A DNA stretch of 5,032 nucleotides from Actinomycetota bacterium (GTDB taxonomy: Bacteria > Actinomycetota > Coriobacteriia > Anaerosomatales > JAHIQC01): the NCBI GenBank assembly GCA_018902765.1, contig JAHIQC010000185.1, positions 1 to 5,032 on the forward strand, written 5' to 3'. The translations under genes and the position numbers were made by a program. Positions 1-4,665 of this stretch are shown here, piece by piece; position 1 is the stretch's first letter; every line of letters begins with the position of its first letter. Under the pieces are notes generated by a model. That model was not told the origin of the DNA, did not search any database, and was given only the letters and a program-made list of their open reading frames with translations.

Positions 1-29
1 GTAAGTGCCGACGGAAGGCGGCGTTGACG
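1..29. repeat. IS66 terminal inverted repeat, tnpC/passenger end
   Basis: This matches the inverted repeat at 3082-3110 at 24 of 29 positions (differences at repeat positions 6, 17, 19, 23 and 27), including an uninterrupted run GCCGACGGAA. It starts with the family-typical GTAAG. Only 7 bp separate it from the stop codon of the passenger gene at 37-39, so that gene reaches almost to the end of the element. The repeat is the expected transposase binding and cleavage site. Confidence 0.9.
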
Positions 30-36
30 CGGCCTT

Positions 37-630
37 TCAGGCTTTCCGGCGTGTCCGTGGCGCCCATCTTTTCGCGAGCGCTTCCAGCCTTGCCTCGATC
101 AGGGGGATATCGGGCGTGGCGTTGGGATCATGGTCGTCGCCGAGGGTGTCTAGCGCCTCTTCGTAATATTCATGATGTGGGTCGCCGAGCGCTTCGAGCT
201 TTTCGGCGTAACCCCATGGGCCGCCACAGTCCTCTGGCGGCCGCATGCCTACTGCATCGAGAATGAGCGGATATGTCAGGTGCGGGTTGGCCGGGCTGAT
301 GCGCTCGATCTTGACGCTATGCTCCCAGGCATCGCCAAAGTCATAGAGATATCGGGAGGTCTTGCGCCTAGTATCCGCCAGGACCTGGGCGAGAGTGGCC
401 TTACGGGCGTCGAGCGGCCCGTCGAAGCCATATTCAGGATCAGGGATGCCAAAGCCGGTTTGCCCGAAGCTCATTTCCCACAGGTGAGAGTCCGTCCATG
501 AGAAGGCGGTCTGGATGATGGTGTGCAGACGGTCGAGCCGGATATTGAGCGGCACCTCCAGCGTTCGGCTGACGGCCGGTGTGACATCGTCCAGCGTAAT
601 CTTCATCCGCACGACAGTGCCATTGCTCAC
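37..630 (-). CDS. PRiA4_ORF3-family (plasmid pRiA4b ORF-3-like) passenger protein of the IS66 element
   Basis: The 197-residue protein resembles the plasmid pRiA4b ORF-3 family, known from Agrobacterium plasmids and from IS elements; its biochemical role is not established. Family-like stretches are KITLDDVTPAVSRTLEVP near the N-terminus, IQTAFSWTDSHLWEM, YDFGDAWEH (about residues 96-104) and PPEDCGGPWGY (about 131-141). The C-terminus is basic (RTRRKA). The GTG start at 628-630 is chosen because its GTGA overlaps the tnpC stop by 3 bases and a GGAG (639-642) lies 8 nt upstream. The frame stays open further upstream to 678, but that adds 16 residues lying inside tnpC. The overlap implies translation coupled to tnpC, so it belongs to the element. 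A role in transposition or its control is inference only. No signal peptide or membrane segment is apparent. Confidence 0.85.
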   Translation of the reverse strand: MSNGTVVRMKITLDDVTPAVSRTLEVPLNIRLDRLHTIIQTAFSWTDSHLWEMSFGQTGFGIPDPEYGFDGPLDARKATLAQVLADTRRKTSRYLYDFGDAWEHSVKIERISPANPHLTYPLILDAVGMRPPEDCGGPWGYAEKLEALGDPHHEYYEEALDTLGDDHDPNATPDIPLIEARLEALAKRWAPRTRRKA

Positions 631-2222
631 GCAGCTTTCTCCAGATCGTTGGTCAGCCTCGATGCCTGCCATTTCCACGGCAAGAAGTCATCGATCCGAT
701 TGATCGGGTGGTTGCCGATGCGCTCAATGATGTCTGTGAACCACGCTTCGGGCTCGACGCCGTTGAGCCGACATGTGCCGGCCAGGGAGTAGAAGAGCGC
801 GGCGGCCTCTCCACCCTTCATGGAGCCGACGAACATCCAGTTCCGTCGTCCAAGCGCGACACCGCGCAGCGCGTTTTCCACCAGATTGTTGCTGATCTCG
901 AGCCGACCGTCATCGCAGTAGCGGATCATGGCCTGCCAGCGGTTGAGCGGATAGCGACAGGCACGCGCCAGATTGCTGTCGGACGACAGGCCTCGGTTCT
1001 GGGTTTCGAGCCAGACGCGCAATGCCTCCAGCTTCGGCACCGCCTTGATTTGGCGGATGCGTCTTCGCTCATTAGGTGGCGCACCCTTGATGTCGCGCTC
1101 GATGGCGAAGAGCTCGGCGATCCGCACGACCGCCTCTGCCGCGATCGGCGACGGACTCTTCTCCAGGATGTCAGTAAATTTCCGGCGCGCATGGCTCCAA
1201 CACCCCACTTCGACGATGTTTCTGGGCACCTTGGTCTTAGGATCGCGGTACAGCGCGTTGTATCCAGCAAAGCCGTCCGCCTGCAGATATCCCTGATAGC
1301 CGGTGAGATGTTCCGCCGGATGCGCCCCACCACGATCGGCGCTGAAGCGGAAGGCCACGGCCGGCGGGCTCATGTCGCCGCTTGAGCGATCATCACGCAG
1401 ATACACCCAGAAGTGCCCGGTCCGGCTGCCGTCGCCATTGCCCAGCAAGGTGACCGGCGTGTCGTCACCATGGATCTTGGCGGCTTCCCGGATATAGGCG
1501 AACAGCCGCTCGCCCAGCGGCGCCAGCAGCCATGCCAGTTTCCGCGCCCAGCGGCTCATCACGTCCCGATCGATGTGGAGTCCTACGCGGCGGAAGATCA
1601 CTGACTGCCGGTGCCAGGGCTGATGATCGACAAAGCGGCTGACGACGAGGTGGGCCAGCAAGGCGCTGCTCGCCATCACCTTGGGGAGCGGCAGATCGAC
1701 AGCGGGGGCCTGGCGGATCTGTTCGCAGGACCGGCACACCAGTCTTGGTCGCACGTGGCGGATGACCCGGAAGCGCGCCGGGACATAGTCGAGGACCTCA
1801 GTGACAGCCTCGTCGATCTGTACTGACGGCCCGTTACAACCGGCACTGCACGGGCTGGGCTGATGATCGACTGTATGACGCGGGAAGTGCGAAGGAAGCG
1901 GAACACGGCCGCCGGATTTGCGGGCCGATTTCGCCACAGGCGGCGCCGCCACCTCATCGTTGGCGGGTTCTGGTGCCTCGACCTCCTCGAACATCAGCCG
2001 CAGCTGGGCGATATCCATTTTCTCTGAGCTACGACCGAACTGGACGCGCAGCAGCCGCGCGACGCGATGCTCGAGCTTTTCGATCCGCAAGGTCTGGGCT
2101 TTGACCGTGGCTCGCGCCGCCGTCAGTTCGGCCCGTTCCTGCTCCATGACATCGGCCATCTCCAGCAGCATTTTCTGCAGGAGGACCGGGTCTGTGGGAA
2201 GGCGATCAAGGGCGAACCGCAT
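627..2222 (-). CDS. tnpC: IS66 family transposase TnpC (DDE transposase)
   Basis: The 531-residue protein (from the ATG) is the catalytic transposase that binds the terminal repeats and moves the element. In order it shows a coiled-coil/leucine-zipper-like N-terminus (about 15-60), a linker with QFGRSSEKMD, and a zinc-binding region (Cys125, Cys129, Cys163, Cys166). The DDE_Tnp_IS66 core follows, then the IS66 C-terminal domain ending in HPINRIDDFLPWKW. Likely catalytic residues are Asp253 or Asp254 in IHGDDTPV, Asp316 in YLQADGFAGY and Glu449 in NNLVENALR; all are present, so the protein looks functional. CWSHARRKF is the usual IS66 signature between the second Asp and the Glu. The ATG at 2220-2222 is chosen, but an in-frame TTG at 2250-2252 would add 10 residues; neither has a good Shine-Dalgarno sequence. 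It begins 67 bp after tnpB and overlaps the passenger gene by 3 bases. Confidence 0.95.
   Translation of the reverse strand: MRFALDRLPTDPVLLQKMLLEMADVMEQERAELTAARATVKAQTLRIEKLEHRVARLLRVQFGRSSEKMDIAQLRLMFEEVEAPEPANDEVAAPPVAKSARKSGGRVPLPSHFPRHTVDHQPSPCSAGCNGPSVQIDEAVTEVLDYVPARFRVIRHVRPRLVCRSCEQIRQAPAVDLPLPKVMASSALLAHLVVSRFVDHQPWHRQSVIFRRVGLHIDRDVMSRWARKLAWLLAPLGERLFAYIREAAKIHGDDTPVTLLGNGDGSRTGHFWVYLRDDRSSGDMSPPAVAFRFSADRGGAHPAEHLTGYQGYLQADGFAGYNALYRDPKTKVPRNIVEVGCWSHARRKFTDILEKSPSPIAAEAVVRIAELFAIERDIKGAPPNERRRIRQIKAVPKLEALRVWLETQNRGLSSDSNLARACRYPLNRWQAMIRYCDDGRLEISNNLVENALRGVALGRRNWMFVGSMKGGEAAALFYSLAGTCRLNGVEPEAWFTDIIERIGNHPINRIDDFLPWKWQASRLTNDLEKAA
639..642 (-). promoter_or_regulatory. Ribosome binding site deciding the GTG start of the passenger gene
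   Basis: GGAG on the minus strand lies 8 nt before the GTG at 628-630, within the last codons of tnpC. It supports the internal GTG over the longer upstream start and suggests re-initiation as ribosomes finish tnpC. Confidence 0.55.
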
Positions 2223-2289
2223 GCCGCCGATAATAGCGGAAGCCGACGGCAAAGCCTACATAAAATGGCGGTTTTCCTGATCTTTTTCA

Positions 2290-2646
2290 CTATGCGAGGC
2301 TCGGCGTGATGACCTCGTCGTGGACGATTGCCTGCTTCCAGTTCAGGCCTTCGAGCAACATCGCAAGCTGGGCTGCCGACAGCCGCAGCGCACCCTCATG
2401 GGCACGTGGCCAAACAAACTTTCCGCGCTCAAGACGCTTCGCATACAGGCATAGCCCTGAGCCGTCCCAGACCAAGGCCTTCAGCCTGTCGCCCCTCTTC
2501 CCGCGGAACAGGAACACCGCCCCCGAGAAGGGATCGAGCTGAAGAATATTGCGCACCTGCGCTGACAGCCCGTCAAACCCCTTGCGCATGTCGCACGGTG
2601 CCAGGGACAGGTAGATCTTCGTCGAAGGCGGGAGCGCCAGGCTCAA
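2290..2646 (-). CDS. tnpB: IS66 family accessory protein TnpB (IS66 Orf2-like)
   Basis: The 118-residue protein is a standard-length IS66 Orf2, an accessory protein required for transposition in characterised IS66 members; its molecular role is not well defined. Family hallmarks are CDMRKGFDGL (about residues 18-27), FLFRGKRGDRLKALVWDGSGLCLYAKRLERG and KFVWP. This is unrelated to the RNA-guided nuclease TnpB of IS200/IS605. The start is TTG at 2644-2646, overlapping the tnpA stop as TTGA. It is supported by GGGAG at 2655-2659, 8 nt upstream, and by the full family length; the next Met is residue 20, inside the conserved motif. Translation is probably coupled to tnpA. Confidence 0.93.
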   Translation of the reverse strand: MSLALPPSTKIYLSLAPCDMRKGFDGLSAQVRNILQLDPFSGAVFLFRGKRGDRLKALVWDGSGLCLYAKRLERGKFVWPRAHEGALRLSAAQLAMLLEGLNWKQAIVHDEVITPSLA

Positions 2647-3035
2647 TGATCCAGCTCCCGCAAGACATCGAGCACCTGTTTCAGGGCAGCCCGATCAACC
2701 TCGCCATCAACCGACACCGTCAAGCCACACCGCCCTCGAACCTCGATCCGCCCAGCTTCTCGGGCTTTGGCCGACGGCGATGATGCTGCCAGTTCGACAG
2801 GTACGAAGCCTGCCATCGCTCCCCGGAGCAGTTGCTTGCGCCAGGTGTAGAGCTGGCCCGTGCCTATCCCATGCCGCCGCGCTACGGCCGATATGACAAC
2901 GCCCGGCACCGTCGTCTCCTTCAGGATCGCCAGCTTCTCCTCGTCGCTCCAGTTCCGACGCCGCTCCACCTGTACAAGCGCTCCGCCATCCCCGCGACCG
3001 CTCATACGAGGCTCGTTTGACTGCTCGCTGTCCAT
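2643..3035 (-). CDS. tnpA: IS66 family accessory protein TnpA (helix-turn-helix)
   Basis: The 130-residue protein is the IS66 OrfA, a small DNA-binding accessory protein of transposition. A helix-turn-helix of the transposase type spans about residues 28-70: RNWSDEEKLAILKET, then VISAVARRHGIGTGQLYTWRKQL. The C-terminal part (IEVRGRCGLTVSVDGEVD, then LKQVLDVLREL) is the usual OrfA tail. The ATG at 3033-3035 has a near-perfect Shine-Dalgarno sequence 7 nt upstream, the strongest in the element, making this the entry point for ribosomes on the tnpABC transcript. The stop overlaps the tnpB start. The N-terminal 25 residues are variable and charged, as is common in this family. Confidence 0.93.
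   Translation of the reverse strand: MDSEQSNEPRMSGRGDGGALVQVERRRNWSDEEKLAILKETTVPGVVISAVARRHGIGTGQLYTWRKQLLRGAMAGFVPVELAASSPSAKAREAGRIEVRGRCGLTVSVDGEVDRAALKQVLDVLRELDH
2655..2659 (-). promoter_or_regulatory. Ribosome binding site deciding the TTG start of tnpB
   Basis: GGGAG on the minus strand lies 8 nt before the TTG at 2644-2646, within the end of tnpA. It is the main local evidence that this non-ATG codon is the true start. Confidence 0.5.
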
Positions 3036-3042
3036 GCTCCCG

Positions 3043-3049
3043 CCTCCTT
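3043..3049 (-). promoter_or_regulatory. Strong Shine-Dalgarno of tnpA
   Basis: AAGGAGG on the minus strand lies 7 nt before the ATG of tnpA, a near-perfect complement to the 16S rRNA 3' end. No convincing promoter is visible in the 75 bp between the IS end and tnpA, so transcription may come from a weak internal promoter or from the flanking integrase promoter. Confidence 0.75.
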
Positions 3050-3081
3050 AAAGGCTGCGAGCTTTCCTATTTCGGTGATGC

Positions 3082-3110
3082 CGACAAGGCCACGTTCCGT
3101 CGGCGCTTAC
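3082..3110. repeat. IS66 terminal inverted repeat, tnpA end
   Basis: Read on the minus strand it begins GTAAGCGCCGACGGAA and pairs with the repeat at 1-29 (24 of 29 positions). The outermost base is 3110; beyond it the sequence resumes as integrase coding sequence, which fixes the boundary independently. The TAA within GTAAG (minus strand 3109-3107) falls in frame with the interrupted integrase and stops it at once. Confidence 0.9.
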
Positions 3111-3181
3111 AGACCATCGGCCAATTTATATGGCTTAGTCCTTGGTTTTGCAGCATTTAGTGCCGTTACAGTGAGCGCCAT
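3107..3181 (-). pseudogene. 5' fragment of a P4-type (DUF4102) tyrosine integrase, interrupted by the IS66 element
   Basis: From the ATG at 3179-3181 the minus strand encodes MALTVTALNAAKPRTKPYK followed by LADG, then runs into the IS end and stops at its in-frame TAA. The pattern of an AKPR motif followed by KPYKLADG is the typical N-terminus of phage/P4-type integrases (DUF4102 arm-binding domain) in proteobacteria, where it normally continues as G-L-Y-L-x-V. Such proteins are about 400 residues and integrate islands at tRNA genes by site-specific recombination. Only 23 native codons plus two bases (3111-3181) are here; the rest should lie left of position 1. A GGAG 8 nt upstream supports the start. 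The gene reads away from tRNA-Phe, whose 3' end is 173 bp upstream. The fragment is short and recognised from its motif alone, but the exact IS boundary supports it. Confidence 0.75.
3111..3118. repeat. Presumed 8-bp target-site duplication, one copy visible
   Basis: The plus-strand bases are AGACCATC (GATGGTCT on the minus strand), directly outside the IS end. IS66 elements are known to duplicate 8 bp of target, so these are the expected duplicated bases. The partner copy would lie immediately left of position 1 and is not in the window, so this is inferred from family behaviour and from the boundary. Confidence 0.6.
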
Positions 3182-3232
3182 GATGGTATCTCCGTGATGG
3201 TACTTTTTCGAATACCATCAAAATACCATCAC
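3181..3232. repeat. Four-copy TGATGGTA direct/inverted repeat cluster at the integrase start
   Basis: On the plus strand TGATGGTA occurs at 3181-3188 and 3195-3202, and its reverse complement TACCATCA at 3213-3220 and 3224-3231. The inner pair can form an 8-bp stem, and the outer pair a 9-bp stem (3181-3189 with 3223-3231). The outermost unit includes the first base of the integrase ATG. The arrangement suggests a binding site for a regulator or for the integrase itself, or an mRNA hairpin hiding the start; which of these applies cannot be decided from sequence. Confidence 0.7.
3190..3193 (-). promoter_or_regulatory. Ribosome binding site of the interrupted integrase
   Basis: GGAG on the minus strand is spaced 8 nt from the ATG at 3179-3181. 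It lies between two copies of TACCATCA, so it would fall in the loop region of any hairpin formed by these repeats. Confidence 0.55.
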
Positions 3233-3354
3233 CGAGGGCAGGCTGCCAGTGTACCTCCGAGGACATGGGGGGACGAAGAGCTAGTCAAAAACCTAGGATT
3301 TCCGCCGTTTTTGGGATGTCTCTGGACGCTGCTGGATGCTGAAATCAGAGCCAA
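3232..3354. other. Junction between integrase start and tRNA-Phe, no gene seen
   Basis: No credible gene is present. One imperfect terminator-like dyad is visible, CAAAAAC at 3286-3292 and GTTTTTG at 3307-3313 (7-bp, mostly A-T stem, 14-nt loop); it could end tRNA transcription but is weak. TTGACT at 3288-3283 (minus strand) resembles a -35 box, but no matching -10 follows at normal spacing. Confidence 0.4.
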
Positions 3355-3393
3355 TGGTGCCCGGGGACGGATTCGAACCGCCGACACTGCGAT
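3355..3393 (-). other. Candidate island attachment site in the 3' half of tRNA-Phe
   Basis: Islands with P4-type integrases normally insert into tRNA 3' halves and restore the gene, and the integrase fragment here lies directly downstream reading outward. The exact core cannot be defined because the second copy, at the far island end, is outside the window. The range given is the stretch from the anticodon loop to CCA in which such cores usually fall. Confidence 0.35.
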
Positions 3394-3430
3394 TTTCAAT
3401 CGCATGCTCTACCAACTGAGCTACCCGGGC
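3355..3430 (-). tRNA. tRNA-Phe (anticodon GAA)
   Basis: This 76-nt gene includes an encoded CCA. The 7-bp acceptor stem pairs GCCCGGG with CCCGGGC, followed by the discriminator A. The D-arm contains TAGCTCAGTTGGTAGAGCA, the anticodon stem is TGCGA/TCGCA with loop TTGAAAA (3393-3399), and the T-arm contains GGTTCGAATCC. The anticodon GAA is at 3395-3397 on the minus strand, reading Phe codons UUC/UUU. The gene lies 75 bp after yacG. Its 3' half is the likely integration target for the adjacent interrupted integrase. Confidence 0.97.
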
Positions 3431-3439
3431 ATCGATGCT

Positions 3440-3496
3440 GGAGCGCATTGCTCCTGCGATTGGGAGCGCTGCCTATAAGCGCCCGTTGCAGGCGCT
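3440..3496 (-). other. Hairpin-forming spacer between yacG and tRNA-Phe
   Basis: AGCGCC/GGCGCT forms a 6-bp stem over 3478-3496. GGAGC occurs at 3440-3444 and 3463-3467, with its complement GCTCC at 3450-3454 between them, so two alternative 5-bp stems compete for the same middle arm. None is followed by a T-run, so they are not typical terminators; they may be RNA processing signals or chance in GC-rich DNA. Confidence 0.4.
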
Positions 3497-3501
3497 GTCT
3501 A
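3472..3501 (-). promoter_or_regulatory. Candidate promoter for tRNA-Phe
   Basis: On the minus strand TAGACA (3501-3496) and TATAGG (3477-3472) are separated by 18 bp, a 5/6 and 4/6 match to the bacterial housekeeping consensus. Transcription would start near 3465, giving a leader of about 35 nt. Cotranscription with yacG is an equally simple alternative. Confidence 0.35.
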
Positions 3502-3505
3502 GCCC

Positions 3506-3673
3506 CTATTCATCGTCTCTTTCATCGGGGACATCGGCAGGGCCAGCAGGAACGCGATAGTCCTCCCCCAACCACTTTAATAAATCCCGATCGCGGCAAC
3601 CCCGGCTGCAAAAAGGTTTGAATTCAGCGACGGTCGGTGCCTTGCACACGGGGCAGGATGCTTTGCGCGCCAT
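3506..3673 (-). CDS. yacG: DNA gyrase inhibitor YacG (zinc-binding)
   Basis: The 55-residue protein carries the YacG zinc finger: Cys7 and Cys10 (CPVC), then Cys22 and Cys26 (FCSRGC), followed by RDRDLLKWL and an acidic tail (DVPDERDDE). In E. coli YacG binds GyrB and inhibits gyrase activity; that role is transferred by family. The family is normally about 55-70 residues, so this is full length. The ATG (3671-3673) lies only 2 bp after the stop of the upstream RNase E/G-like gene with no separate Shine-Dalgarno sequence, indicating translational coupling. The loop between the two Cys pairs is 11 residues, shorter than the 15 in E. coli. Confidence 0.93.
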   Translation of the reverse strand: MARKASCPVCKAPTVAEFKPFCSRGCRDRDLLKWLGEDYRVPAGPADVPDERDDE

Positions 3674-3675
3674 GA

Positions 3676-4665
3676 TTAGGCCATATGTCCGGCGGAGAGG
3701 GAAAGCGATGCATCCGGGCGCAACGTCACCTTGCCGCCGCGCCGCGTTTCAAGCTGCCTGATCCAGTCCGTCGCCTTGTACAGCATATCGATGGCAGCAG
3801 GCGCACCGACGATGGTAACCGCCCCGCCCGTCCCATGCCGCTCCGCCTTACGGAGCAGCGCCATCGCCGCATTCATCACCGGATCCTCGCGCAGCAACTC
3901 CATCAGCGACATGCGTTCCCGCTTGCGGATGATCTGGATAAAGCCAAAGCCGTTCACTGCCGTCCGGTCGAAGGGAAGTGGCAACAGCTTATCGATCTGT
4001 GTTGCCGCGATCAGCCTTTCATCCTTGTTGTTCATCGTCGGCAAGTCGATACCGATGGACCCCGTCAACCCCATCCGGCGGATCGCCAACGCTGCCAGCT
4101 TCGCCCCCTTCGGACCAAGCTGCGCAGGCGGCAGGCTCCCGTCTACATCGATCAGTACCATGGCAGGCGTCGGGAAAATGCGCAGGGCCGCGTCCTCGCT
4201 ACCCACTTCGCCACTGGCCGCTTCTTCGAGCAACTCGCTCCAGCCATGCGCTTCGAGCTGATCTTCGGCATGAGCGGGGCATGGAACGACGGGAAACTCG
4301 GCCTCGCGCAGCCGTTGCAGCAGGCTGGGGCCGGGATGCGGGCGCGTACCGGGTGCGGCGATGCGCCCCTTCGCCAGTTTCGCGCGTCCCTCCTCCGGAA
4401 TCGCTGCACGCAGGATATCGACGACAACGACACTGCCCTCCGCTACCTTCGGCGGGATGGGTTCGAGAAGCACTTCCTCGCCGCTATCCAGCCGCACGAT
4501 ACCGCGCTTCTTGGGGATCAGCGTACGGACCAGCCGCCCCTGTGCTGCGGCACCGGGCAGCACCAGTCGGCTTTCCCGCTCGATCTGCGCCTCAAGAATC
4601 GCGCCTTTTTCCACCAGCGCCGCGCGGCATTCGCCAATGCCTTCTTCGTACAACCATTCAGCCAC
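3676..4665 (-). CDS. RNase E/G-like endoribonuclease, short form
   Basis: The 329-residue protein belongs to the RNase E/G family, endonucleases that cut single-stranded RNA in rRNA maturation and mRNA decay. The N-terminus AEWLYEEGIGECRAALVEKG leads into an S1-like region (to about residue 90). Catalytic-type acidic motifs follow: IDVDG (Asp173 and Asp175) and IGIDLPTM (Asp207), equivalent to the two metal-binding Asp positions of RNase E, then FGFIQIIRKRER. It is far shorter than RNase G (about 490), with no Zn-link cysteine pair and no degradosome scaffold, so it is a divergent compact member. The GTG at 4663-4665 is chosen because family members start at (M)AEWLYE. An upstream ATG (4702-4704) would add 13 residues lying inside maf and unlike the family. 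It overlaps the maf end by 8 bp and precedes yacG by 2 bp. Confidence 0.87.
   Translation of the reverse strand: MAEWLYEEGIGECRAALVEKGAILEAQIERESRLVLPGAAAQGRLVRTLIPKKRGIVRLDSGEEVLLEPIPPKVAEGSVVVVDILRAAIPEEGRAKLAKGRIAAPGTRPHPGPSLLQRLREAEFPVVPCPAHAEDQLEAHGWSELLEEAASGEVGSEDAALRIFPTPAMVLIDVDGSLPPAQLGPKGAKLAALAIRRMGLTGSIGIDLPTMNNKDERLIAATQIDKLLPLPFDRTAVNGFGFIQIIRKRERMSLMELLREDPVMNAAMALLRKAERHGTGGAVTIVGAPAAIDMLYKATDWIRQLETRRGGKVTLRPDASLSLSAGHMA

Larger units (their letters stand above)
1..3110 (-). mobile_element. Complete IS66-family insertion sequence with a passenger gene
   Basis: Both ends are visible. The first bases GTAAGTGCCGACGGAAGG match, as an inverted repeat, the reverse complement of the bases ending at 3110 (GTAAGCGCCGACGGAACG). 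Between them lie four minus-strand genes in IS66 order: tnpA, tnpB, tnpC, then a PRiA4_ORF3-family gene. GTAAG ends, the three-gene set and an 8-bp target duplication are established traits of IS66. The length of 3110 bp exceeds the roughly 2.5 kb of a basic IS66 because of the passenger gene. All four frames are open with intact motifs, so the element looks potentially active. It sits inside the 5' end of an integrase gene, in the same orientation. The left flank is outside the window, so the second copy of the target duplication cannot be seen. Confidence 0.93.

Noticed and set aside
708..1385. 225-codon open frame on the plus strand opposite tnpC
   Set aside because: It is antisense to the transposase catalytic domain, shows no recognisable motif, and has no Shine-Dalgarno sequence that I can see.
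1617..1875. The 14-base string GGCTGATGATCGAC present twice inside tnpC, near 1618 and 1858
   Set aside because: Both copies encode the same residues VDHQP at two places in the transposase; the surrounding bases differ, so it is a coding coincidence and not a repeat element.
2290..2646. The name TnpB suggesting an RNA-guided nuclease with an omega RNA
   Set aside because: The sequence (MRKGFDGL, KRGDRLKALVWDG) is IS66 Orf2, which is unrelated to IS200/IS605 TnpB; no RuvC motifs or guide-like RNA are present.
3286..3313. CAAAAAC/GTTTTTG dyad as a rho-independent terminator for tRNA-Phe
   Set aside because: The stem is almost all A-T with a 14-nt loop and no T-run after it, so it is too weak to call as a terminator.
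3194..3478. 94-codon plus-strand frame between the IS and yacG
   Set aside because: It runs straight through the antisense of tRNA-Phe and the repeat cluster, so it is not a plausible gene.
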